Positions 1 through 4,386 of a DNA stretch of 5,416 nucleotides are shown here, one piece after another; position 1 is the first letter of the stretch, and every line of letters begins with the position of its first letter. The notes under the pieces are model-generated. The model saw nothing but the letters and a program-made list of their open reading frames with translations. It made no database searches and had not been told where the DNA came from. Position numbers and translations under genes: made by a program. The stretch comes from SMTZ1-83 sp048883405 (lineage in GTDB: Archaea > Asgardarchaeota > Thorarchaeia > Thorarchaeales > Thorarchaeaceae), in the NCBI GenBank assembly GCA_048883405.1, contig JBHLQS010000189.1, forward strand, positions 1 to 5,416, given 5' to 3'.

Positions 1-416
1 GTGACAATGGTCTGCTGCATCACTGGGTTGTCCTTGAACTGGTCTCTGAGGTCAATCTTATTGCCTATCAGAACGATTGGTATCTTCTTACCTGCATTGT
101 TCCAGCACTCGTCAAGCCAGTTTTCGATGTTGTCAAATGATGTACGTTCCACAGTGGAATAGACAGTCAATGCACCTTGTGCACCCCTATAGAATGTAGA
201 ACGTACATTCTTGAAGTGCTCTTGCCCGGCAAGATCCCAAATTTGAATGCTGACATCATGTCCGCCCTCAAGGGTCATCTTCTTGACAGCGAAGTCAGCT
301 CCAATGGTGATCATATAGTTGGCTTTGAAGCCCTCACCCATATACTGTCGTCTAAGACTTGTCTTTCCTACCGAGCCGTCGCCCATTAGGATCACTTTGA
401 AGAGTGCTGTGACCAT
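1..416 (-). CDS. Ras/Rab-like small GTPase, 5' part (runs off left edge)
   Basis: This is a small GTP-binding switch protein of the Ras/Rab superfamily. It binds and hydrolyses GTP and in Asgard archaea is assumed, not proven here, to act in membrane or cytoskeletal regulation. The 138 visible codons carry the P-loop GDGSVGKT (residues 12-19), a Rab-type switch I TIGADF with the magnesium-binding Thr37, the G3 motif WDLAGQE (60-66) with the catalytic Gln65, the YRG segment (76-78), and the G4 motif NKID (119-122). The G5 motif and C-terminus lie outside the window, so C-terminal lipidation cannot be judged. Residue 2 is Val, so there is no Arf-type N-myristoylation site. The ATG at 414-416 is fixed by a strong ribosome binding site (GAGGAGGT on the minus strand, 423-430). 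The gene is divergent from the DUF3786 gene. WDLAGQE rather than Rab's WDTAGQE suggests an archaeal branch, not a recent eukaryotic transfer. The family assignment is firm; the cellular role is unknown. Confidence 0.95.
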   Translation of the reverse strand, partial: MVTALFKVILMGDGSVGKTSLRRQYMGEGFKANYMITIGADFAVKKMTLEGGHDVSIQIWDLAGQEHFKNVRSTFYRGAQGALTVYSTVERTSFDNIENWLDECWNNAGKKIPIVLIGNKIDLRDQFKDNPVMQQTIV

Positions 417-422
417 CTAAAG

Positions 423-430
423 ACCTCCTC
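423..430 (-). promoter_or_regulatory. Strong Shine-Dalgarno site of the GTPase gene
   Basis: The minus strand reads GAGGAGGT, six bases before the ATG at 414-416. It matches the archaeal anti-Shine-Dalgarno sequence well. It decides the start and shows that this eukaryote-like GTPase is translated by prokaryotic initiation. Confidence 0.8.
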
Positions 431-454
431 GTGCCCATGTTCGGGAACTAAGGC

Positions 455-466
455 GGTATTTTACGT
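455..466 (-). promoter_or_regulatory. Possible TATA box of the GTPase gene
   Basis: The minus strand contains GTAAAATAC preceded by AAC, resembling an archaeal BRE/TATA element. A start of transcription about 26 bases downstream (near 434) would leave a leader of roughly 18 bases containing the strong ribosome binding site. The spacing is good, but the match is short and unproven. Confidence 0.35.
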
Positions 467-500
467 TTGTGCTATTTGAGTCTATGTCGATTGAATGAAC

Positions 501-514
501 TGTCAAATTTGACA
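501..514. promoter_or_regulatory. Perfect 14-bp palindrome TGTCAAATTTGACA, candidate operator
   Basis: TGTCAAATTTGACA equals its own reverse complement over all 14 bases. It lies between two divergent genes, 47 bases before the DUF3786 start codon and 84 bases before the GTPase start codon. Perfect two-fold symmetry of this length in a promoter region is typical of sites bound by homodimeric helix-turn-helix regulators. It directly abuts a possible TATA element for the rightward gene (ACATAACC, 512-519), so occupancy could block TBP/TFB. The palindrome is seen directly; the operator role is an inference. Confidence 0.5.
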
Positions 515-561
515 TAACCAAAGATACAAAGATGATTGCTGCATAGGCCGGATGACCTGCA

Positions 562-1206
562 ATGGCGGATGATATTCTAGAGTATTGGATGGCTGAAGCG
601 CGCGAACTAGCCTCAAGGTTCAATGTTGAGGAATTCGATAAGAGCTCGGCGTTCTGGAACTGGGACAATTTCGGAGAGGAAATCGTGAAGCTTAGGAAAG
701 TCTTGAATCTGGGAGAAGGGTATCTGGATATTCTTGGGCTTAGAGTCGACTTCGAAACGGGTAAGACAGAGGACCTGCTAACAGGCAAGGAGTTTCAAAC
801 AAGCCGATTACTCCCTCATCTCTACTATTACACGAAGGCGAAGGATGTGGGAGTTGCTGGCGAGTGGTCCAAATATAATGCCCTCCAAGGCTCTTGGGCG
901 TGTAGATATTCTTACGACGAGGAAGATATCAAAGCACTGACTACTGTTTTTCTCGAGAAAAGGGAACAGCTCTTCGATACTCTTGAGAGACTTGGAGCCA
1001 AGAGAGTGGACCACGGGGATGCGGGATTCGAGCTGGAGTTCCTTCCAAAGGTCAAGGTGTTAATCATATTCGAGGACGAAGATGATGAGTTCCCGGCTAG
1101 TGTTCGGCTTCTGTACGACAAGAACTCGATTTACTACCAACCCCATGAGATGCTCGGTGAAATCAGCTGGTTCCTAGCTTCCCGAGTGTTCAAGGCTTTG
1201 GCATAG
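562..1206 (+). CDS. DUF3786-family protein, intact
   Basis: This 214-residue protein of unknown biochemical function has no signal peptide or membrane segment, so it is probably cytoplasmic. I assign it to DUF3786, found in archaea and anaerobic bacteria, mainly from its C-terminal half: a hydrophobic strand (KVLIIFE, 165-171), an acidic run, the DEFPAS segment (175-180), LLYDKNSIYYQPHEM (183-197) and a final helix ending SRVFKALA (207-214). Its length suits a stand-alone DUF3786 protein. The N-terminal half includes ILGLRVDFETGK (57-68), the equivalent of the family's early strand region. The ATG at 562 is the first possible start after an in-frame TGA at 553-555; the ribosome binding site is weak (GGATGA, 550-555). 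The gene is divergent from the GTPase and convergent with the propeller gene. Two decayed copies of its 3' end lie downstream at 2282 and 3183. The assignment is from memory of the family pattern. Confidence 0.85.
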   Translation: MADDILEYWMAEARELASRFNVEEFDKSSAFWNWDNFGEEIVKLRKVLNLGEGYLDILGLRVDFETGKTEDLLTGKEFQTSRLLPHLYYYTKAKDVGVAGEWSKYNALQGSWACRYSYDEEDIKALTTVFLEKREQLFDTLERLGAKRVDHGDAGFELEFLPKVKVLIIFEDEDDEFPASVRLLYDKNSIYYQPHEMLGEISWFLASRVFKALA

Positions 1207-1263
1207 CGGCAATTAAGCATAATTCATCGTCTTATCATCAAATAGTAGTATCAGAAATGCCTG

Positions 1264-1274
1264 AGAAAAAGAAG
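1264..1274 (-). terminator. Possible T-rich terminator after the propeller gene
   Basis: About 28 bases past the stop of the minus-strand propeller gene, the minus strand reads CTTCTTTTTCTC. Archaeal RNA polymerase commonly stops at such T-rich tracts without a hairpin. The rest of the 95-base convergent gap (1207-1301) shows no gene and no clear hairpin. Confidence 0.3.
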
Positions 1275-1301
1275 CATGGAGAAAGCAGATTTCGTGATGA
1301 G

Positions 1302-2222
1302 TCATTTACGAATCTTGGAATAAATAGCAATTCCCAATACAAGGCATATTATGGAAACTAGAGCAGTCACAAGGAGTAAGCCATTTCCATTGGCACTTGG
1401 AAATGTTGTTACTGAACCGCCGAGCTTGTACAGAGTTGCTGAACCTGAACCTTCGCATGTCCAAAATGCACCGTCAAACCAGGTCAGACCGCTACTAGCC
1501 CCATCGGTTTCCATAACACCAATTGATCGTAGAGAGTTCCCATAGGAATCAGCTGCTTCCCAAACATGAATTTCATCCAAGGATGCTCCAGGCTTTGAGC
1601 AATAAATGAGTCCGTTCACCTCTACGTAGTCCTGGATATTTTCCGATGGTGGAGGTCTAATATCATTCTGGCGGTTCCTGTCAAGGTCATACACATAGAG
1701 ATTACTGGTCCCGTAGTTTCCGATATAGACTTTCTCTAGCAGAGGAAGGATGCATATTCCGCCCCAGTGCACATTGTCAATGGAACTGCTGTTAATCCAC
1801 TCATCAACGAACAGAAGGTCAGTGTCATATCGGACAATCTTGGAAGGATTATTGGGACCAAGCCCTCTTTCAGAAAGAGGTATCCAAAGAAGGCCATCAT
1901 AGAAGACCATCCCTCCACAATGATTGAGAGTGCCGTCGCGTACAAGCATTTCATCAATGTAGGTTCCGTTGGGAAGGAGTTTGTATAACCAAGCATCCCC
2001 GTTGCCGAATGCAGTTTCTGCAGTGCTGATGTAGAAATACTCTCCATCGGTTGCGAGCCCCTCCACTTCACTATCGGCGAACCATGTGAGTTCAATTGAG
2101 AGCTCGACCTCTGCTATATTATGCACCGCACTTTGCGACTGCATCAAATGAGTCAGGGAACTGCCTGTGGGTAAAATCAGCAGCAATCCGAGGACCAATG
2201 CTAATACTGAATAGCGATGCAC
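1302..2222 (-). CDS. Secreted, C-terminally anchored beta-propeller-like surface protein
   Basis: This 306-residue protein has an N-terminal signal segment (about 5-22), a large outside domain, and a C-terminal membrane helix (281-302) followed by the basic tail KIRK. That is a type I topology with the bulk outside the cell. The outside part has about five recurring strand motifs near residues 54, 103, 154, 200 and 244, for example EGLATDGEYFYIST, GGMVFYDGLLWIPLS and SGLTWFDGAFWTCEG. The spacing of roughly 50 residues is as expected for propeller blades (NHL, SMP-30 or glutaminyl-cyclase-like folds). No catalytic signature is recognised, so binding or adhesion is a guess. The GTG at 2220-2222 is the first possible start after an in-frame TAG two codons upstream; an ATG at codon 27 would remove the signal segment. 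The gene points toward the intact DUF3786 gene, and its 5' side abuts a decayed DUF3786 copy on the other strand. Confidence 0.85.
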   Translation of the reverse strand: MHRYSVLALVLGLLLILPTGSSLTHLMQSQSAVHNIAEVELSIELTWFADSEVEGLATDGEYFYISTAETAFGNGDAWLYKLLPNGTYIDEMLVRDGTLNHCGGMVFYDGLLWIPLSERGLGPNNPSKIVRYDTDLLFVDEWINSSSIDNVHWGGICILPLLEKVYIGNYGTSNLYVYDLDRNRQNDIRPPPSENIQDYVEVNGLIYCSKPGASLDEIHVWEAADSYGNSLRSIGVMETDGASSGLTWFDGAFWTCEGSGSATLYKLGGSVTTFPSANGNGLLLVTALVSIICLVLGIAIYSKIRK

Positions 2223-2255
2223 TTCCTACAACCAAATAGAGCTCTTGGATTGATG

Positions 2256-2268
2256 TTCATAAGCTTTG
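2256..2268 (-). promoter_or_regulatory. Possible BRE/TATA element of the propeller gene
   Basis: The minus strand reads CAAAGCTTATGAA, which resembles an archaeal BRE followed by a TATA-like core. Transcription would start near 2235, leaving a leader of about 13 bases before the GTG at 2222. A weak AGGA lies almost next to the start codon, so initiation may depend little on Shine-Dalgarno pairing. Confidence 0.35.
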
Positions 2269-2281
2269 CCGCGCGCAATGC

Positions 2282-2428
2282 AAGGTATTGCTCATATTCG
2301 AGAATGAGGAGTTCCCTGCTAGAGTTCGACTTCTGTATGACAAGAACTCGATCTATTACCAGCCGCATGAAATGCGTAGGAACATCAGTTGATTCTTGCC
2401 CTCGTGTGTGTTCACGGCTATGGCGTAG
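2282..2428 (+). pseudogene. Decayed 3' end of a second DUF3786 gene
   Basis: This stretch matches codons 165-214 and the stop of the intact DUF3786 gene (1054-1206). I count about 115 identical bases of 147 aligned (78%), with one in-frame deletion of two codons. It reads KVLLIFENEEFPARVR, then LLYDKNSIYYQPHEM unchanged from the intact protein. A TGA at 2390-2392 replaces the Trp codon of the intact gene. Frame continues to a TAG at 2426-2428 in exactly the homologous place. Across YDKNSIYYQPHEM six codons differ and all six changes are synonymous, so the copy was probably under selection before it decayed. The codons after HEM change much more freely. The first 164 codons are absent; that place is taken by the 5' region of the propeller gene. 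The terminal TAG is three bases from the stop of the next, convergent gene. Confidence 0.88.
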
Positions 2429-2431
2429 TTG

Positions 2432-3100
2432 TTAGACATCGGACTCATTTTGTTTCGTGAGCAAGCTTCTTACCTTCGAGAGGAAGATGTAATCCTGAGG
2501 AATGAGAATCTCATCATTAGGGAGATTCCTCTTCGAAAGCTCTTCTCGTTCCCTCTTCCTTCTAGTGGTAGTTCTCAACCAACCAGATACCACATATCCG
2601 TCTACAGACAAAGATATGAATAATACAAGCAAGAACCAAGGTTGGATGGAAAGAACAGCTATGCTGTTCGCAATTGTAGATGAAGAATCAATGATCTCTA
2701 CGCGGACAATGGTATCGTGCCTAGGAGTGATTAGGATGACAGCGGATTGTCCTAGAGAGGATTCCCTTAGAGTTAACACTCCTTGGTAGCTGGATTGATC
2801 GCTCTGAATGTATATGAACCTCTCACTCTCAACCCAAGTTTCGACCCTTATTCTCGCTTTAAATTCAATGAATATCTCTAAAACAACCCAAACACCCGCA
2901 TCAAGCCATAGATCATAGTCCAAGAACTTTCCTTCCTGGAGAAATCCTTCGAACAGAATCTGCGGTGGAATATCATATGCAGTAATAGGAAGAGATGCAA
3001 TTGTTGCAGAGATCAGAACTGAAGAGGAAAGCACAACAGCCAGTATTTTAACTCCATAAGATCTTCGGGTTCGAATCATGGACCTGGCTTGGGAAAGCAA
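2432..3100 (-). CDS. Two-helix membrane protein with outside beta domain (paralogue 1)
   Basis: I do not recognise this 222-residue protein as a named family. It has a short basic N-terminus, a first membrane helix (about 18-38), an outside domain rich in predicted beta strands (about 40-145), a second helix (about 154-174) starting at PWFLLVLF, and a charged tail with TRRKREREE. Both ends should therefore face the cytoplasm. It is a clear paralogue of the next gene. Shared blocks include GFLQEG (52-57), a DLWLD/HLWVD-type strand, VEIIDSS (134-140) and PWFLL. The outside domain recalls PPC or GOLD-like beta sandwiches, but only by feel. I chose the TTG at 3098-3100: the paralogue has a TTG at the exactly matching place, and both lie 27 bases from a shared upstream element. 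An ATG at 3077-3079 is the main alternative and gives 215 residues; it has only a close AGGT before it. Confidence 0.8.
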   Translation of the reverse strand: MLSQARSMIRTRRSYGVKILAVVLSSSVLISATIASLPITAYDIPPQILFEGFLQEGKFLDYDLWLDAGVWVVLEIFIEFKARIRVETWVESERFIYIQSDQSSYQGVLTLRESSLGQSAVILITPRHDTIVRVEIIDSSSTIANSIAVLSIQPWFLLVLFISLSVDGYVVSGWLRTTTRRKREREELSKRNLPNDEILIPQDYIFLSKVRSLLTKQNESDV

Positions 3101-3150
3101 TTTCGTTCACGGAATATACAGTGATGCTTGCTGTTATTTGTTACGACATG

Positions 3151-3163
3151 CAGCAATTTGCTG
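3151..3163. promoter_or_regulatory. 13-bp inverted repeat CAGCAA-T-TTGCTG upstream of paralogue 1
   Basis: Two perfect 6-bp arms flank a single central base, 51-63 bases before the TTG start of the membrane gene on the minus strand. It sits between the conserved CTTTCGGAAATC element and the start codon, a fitting place for a regulator. The second paralogue lacks it at the matching position. Short arms like these arise by chance fairly often. Confidence 0.25.
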
Positions 3164-3171
3164 TGTCTTTG

Positions 3172-3183
3172 CTTTCGGAAATC
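3172..3183 (-). promoter_or_regulatory. Upstream element shared by both paralogues, copy 1
   Basis: CTTTCGGAAATC (minus strand GATTTCCGAAAG) lies 72 bases before the start codon here and again at 3972-3983, 74 bases before the start of the second paralogue. A further match, CTTGCTGTTAT versus CTTGTTGTTAT, begins 27 bases before each start. The AT-rich region near 3131-3142 (minus strand ACAAATAACAG) could serve as TATA box. Retention in both diverged copies suggests a promoter part, although simple shared descent is also possible. Confidence 0.45.
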
Positions 3184-3206
3184 GAGTGTTCAAAGCGTTG
3201 ATATAA
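3183..3206 (+). pseudogene. Short relic of a third DUF3786 3' end
   Basis: Eight codons read RVFKALI plus a TAA stop, against RVFKALA plus TAG at the end of the intact DUF3786 gene (1183-1206). The first eleven bases are identical, and about 20 of 24 agree overall. AAG/AAA and GCT/GCG are synonymous. It stands 20 bases before the stop of the convergent second membrane gene, the same relation as the longer relic at 2282-2428 has to the first. By itself it is short enough to be chance; position, frame and stop make the relic reading likely. Confidence 0.6.
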
Positions 3207-3226
3207 GTCTACAGGAGAATGATGTC

Positions 3227-3898
3227 CTAGGACCGCTTGCGCTTTCTGGTGAGCATATCTTTCATTCCCCGAAGTTTTGAGATTACCAGAAAACGCCTTG
3301 AGAACTTCAGTTCTTCAGCGGATGGTTGCGGAACGATTTCATCTGATTGCCTGCTCCTTTTGGTACCATAGACACGCAGCCACTTGAAAGTCCAATATGC
3401 ATCTAGAACTGTAGTTGGGAAAAGCAGGAGCAGAAACCATGGAGATGACAGAAGACCAGGGATGTTATTGGCTACACTCTGTGATGAATCTATTATTTCC
3501 ACAGTGACATTGCCATCACTTACGGGATCAAGTGTGATACTGAATTCGGCTCCATAAGAATCAGGTTTCAGTGTCACTATTCTATTATAACCCGTCCACG
3601 TGCTAACTTCGTAGTGGGTATTCTGTGAAGCGACATAATACGACACATCGATTCCCACCGGGACATCTGCAGAAATCTCTATGGCAACCCATCTGTCTTC
3701 ATCAACCCATAGATGGTATGTCCAGAATCCTTCCTGCATAAATCCATCATACAGAACTTGCGAGGGAAAATCGTAGGATGCATACGGGACTGCAGCAATT
3801 ACTGTGGGTATCAAAACAAAGGAAGTCAACAGGACCGCCAGTGATTTGTACAAGCCAGCCCTTTTGATTTGGGCCCAAGTGACACGCAAATGCGGCAA
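3227..3898 (-). CDS. Two-helix membrane protein with outside beta domain (paralogue 2)
   Basis: This 223-residue protein of unrecognised family is the tandem paralogue of the gene at 2432-3100. It has a first membrane helix (about 17-38), an outside domain (about 40-145), a second helix from PWFLLLLF (about 153-173), and a cytoplasmic tail ending in the very basic RKRKRS. Shared with its paralogue are YDFPSQVLYDGFMQEG-type sequence (42-57), VEIIDSS (133-139), the AN.I..L segment and PWFLL. The middle of the outside domain is much less alike, so the ligand or partner surface may have diverged. No ATG exists in frame before residue 54, so the start is a TTG, either at 3896-3898 or at 3887-3889; the latter has GGGGA at better spacing. 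The former is preferred because the paralogue has TTG at the same distance from the shared upstream element. Its position suggests an independent transcript with its own promoter. Confidence 0.8.
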   Translation of the reverse strand: MPHLRVTWAQIKRAGLYKSLAVLLTSFVLIPTVIAAVPYASYDFPSQVLYDGFMQEGFWTYHLWVDEDRWVAIEISADVPVGIDVSYYVASQNTHYEVSTWTGYNRIVTLKPDSYGAEFSITLDPVSDGNVTVEIIDSSQSVANNIPGLLSSPWFLLLLFPTTVLDAYWTFKWLRVYGTKRSRQSDEIVPQPSAEELKFSRRFLVISKLRGMKDMLTRKRKRS

Positions 3899-3971
3899 TC
3901 CCCATCAAACGAGGAAGAGGGAAACTTGTTGTTATGAATTGCGGTCGAATGAGGGAAAAATTGAGCCTTTA

Positions 3972-3983
3972 CTTTCGGAAATC
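3972..3983 (-). promoter_or_regulatory. Upstream element shared by both paralogues, copy 2
   Basis: Twelve bases, CTTTCGGAAATC, are identical to those at 3172-3183 and stand at nearly the same distance (74 versus 72 bases) from the start codon of the second paralogue. This marks the outer end of the duplicated unit. Confidence 0.45.
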
Positions 3984-4017
3984 AGTCCCCCTCGACGGAG
4001 TCTCTCTGAGAGGACTG
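3983..4017. promoter_or_regulatory. Possible stem-loop in the divergent intergenic region
   Basis: CAGTCC (3983-3988) pairs perfectly with GGACTG (4012-4017), and CTC (3990-3992) with GAG (4008-4010) could extend the stem past a small bulge. A nested imperfect palindrome (AGTCTCTC..GAGAGGACT, 3999-4016) overlaps it. It could be an operator or a leader structure for the rightward operon, or chance. Confidence 0.25.
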
Positions 4018-4125
4018 GGACGACCCGCAAAAACCACAACGAACGGGGTTCTAACAATCTGGCCTGACTAGCCAAGACACCGCCCATCACAACGCCGAAC
4101 AACACGCCATTGATAGGGATGAAGC

Positions 4126-4386
4126 ATGGGAAGAACTGCACGAACGTTTCGAGACCAGATTAGGATAGAGGAGTCCAAGTGGACGGGATTTCGAAGGGTA
4201 TTGACACCACAGGAACGGGAAGCACTTGACCACATATTCGATAGTGCCCGGGAGTATGCCGACGCTGGAACCATGATGGTCACACCGCGTGTACTAGAGG
4301 TCGCTTTTGTATCCATGTTTCTCAATTTGCGAAGCGAGATTGATGGTCTCCGTCACAAGGTCGCAGAGTTAGAGAAGGATGTATGA
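4126..4386 (+). CDS. Small conserved protein coupled to the polymerase homologue
   Basis: This soluble 86-residue protein starts MGRTARTFRDQIRIEESKW, continues FRRVLTPQEREALDHIFDSAR, and ends in a leucine-heptad helix (about 67-86) likely to form a coiled coil. From memory, small proteins with the same MGRT..T.R.....E..W..FRR.L opening occur in haloarchaea and other Euryarchaeota next to inactivated family-B polymerase genes; I believe this is the DUF8156-type family, unchecked. Its stop overlaps the polymerase start in ATGA (4383-4386), so the two are translated together and probably made in fixed ratio. A role as a partner or assembly subunit of the polymerase homologue is an inference. The ATG at 4126 is the first start after an in-frame TGA at 4120-4122, with a modest GGGATGA ribosome binding site at 4116-4122. 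Confidence 0.85.
   Translation: MGRTARTFRDQIRIEESKWTGFRRVLTPQEREALDHIFDSAREYADAGTMMVTPRVLEVAFVSMFLNLRSEIDGLRHKVAELEKDV
4383..4386 (+). promoter_or_regulatory. ATGA stop-start overlap (translational coupling)
   Basis: The TGA of the 86-residue gene (4384-4386) overlaps the ATG of the polymerase gene (4383-4385). A second ATG follows in frame at 4386-4388. AAGGATG at 4376-4382 can serve as ribosome binding site inside the upstream gene. This arrangement indicates one transcript and coupled translation. Confidence 0.75.

Larger units (their letters stand above)
2405..3182. repeat. Tandem duplication unit, first copy (DUF3786 tail + membrane gene + upstream element)
   Basis: This unit starts with the last eight codons of a DUF3786 gene, continues through the convergent membrane-protein gene (2432-3100), and ends with its upstream region carrying CTTTCGGAAATC (3172-3183, the last base shared with the next unit). 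The same order recurs at 3183-3983. The unit is about 0.78 kb. The copies are well diverged in DNA, so the duplication is old and was recognised from protein similarity and matching order. The exact ends are uncertain by tens of bases. Confidence 0.6.
3183..3983. repeat. Tandem duplication unit, second copy
   Basis: This is the second unit of about 0.80 kb. It begins with the RVFKALI-stop relic of a DUF3786 gene, contains the second membrane-protein gene (3227-3898), and ends with the shared CTTTCGGAAATC element. The first unit ends with that element and this unit's DUF3786 relic follows directly, so the junction lies near 3183. The ends are approximate. Confidence 0.6.
3899..4125. other. Divergent intergenic region between paralogue 2 and the polymerase operon
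   Basis: No convincing gene lies here. The left part carries the upstream region of the minus-strand membrane gene, with a TATA-like TTCATAACA on the minus strand at 3930-3938. The middle holds a stem-loop candidate (3983-4017). The right part is GC-rich and must contain the promoter of the rightward two-gene operon, but no clear TATA box can be picked; TTCTAACAAT near 4050 is the best weak candidate. Hydrophobic reading frames in the region look like chance. Confidence 0.5.

Noticed and set aside
417..788. Minus-strand frame of 123 codons that would extend across the GTPase-DUF3786 gap
   Set aside because: It is antisense to the DUF3786 coding region, is serine-rich and shows no family features. 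It also overlaps the GTPase ribosome binding site.
1736..2095. Minus-strand frame of 119 codons inside the propeller gene
   Set aside because: It is an out-of-frame shadow of the propeller protein, which has a signal segment, regular repeats and an anchor helix that this frame lacks.
2217..2435. Plus-strand frame of 72 codons starting at the 5' end of the propeller gene
   Set aside because: It reads the DUF3786 relic in the wrong frame; the homologous frame is the one starting from AAG at 2282.
2405..3983. Insertion sequence or transposon as the cause of the duplicated units
   Set aside because: No transposase, terminal inverted repeats or target-site duplication were seen; the repeated order of relic tail, gene and upstream element fits ordinary tandem duplication better.
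3932..4141. Minus-strand frame of 69 codons with a hydrophobic N-terminal half
   Set aside because: It starts inside the 86-residue gene, covers the shared upstream element of the membrane gene, has no ribosome binding site, and ends in low-complexity basic/serine sequence. A chance frame is more likely.
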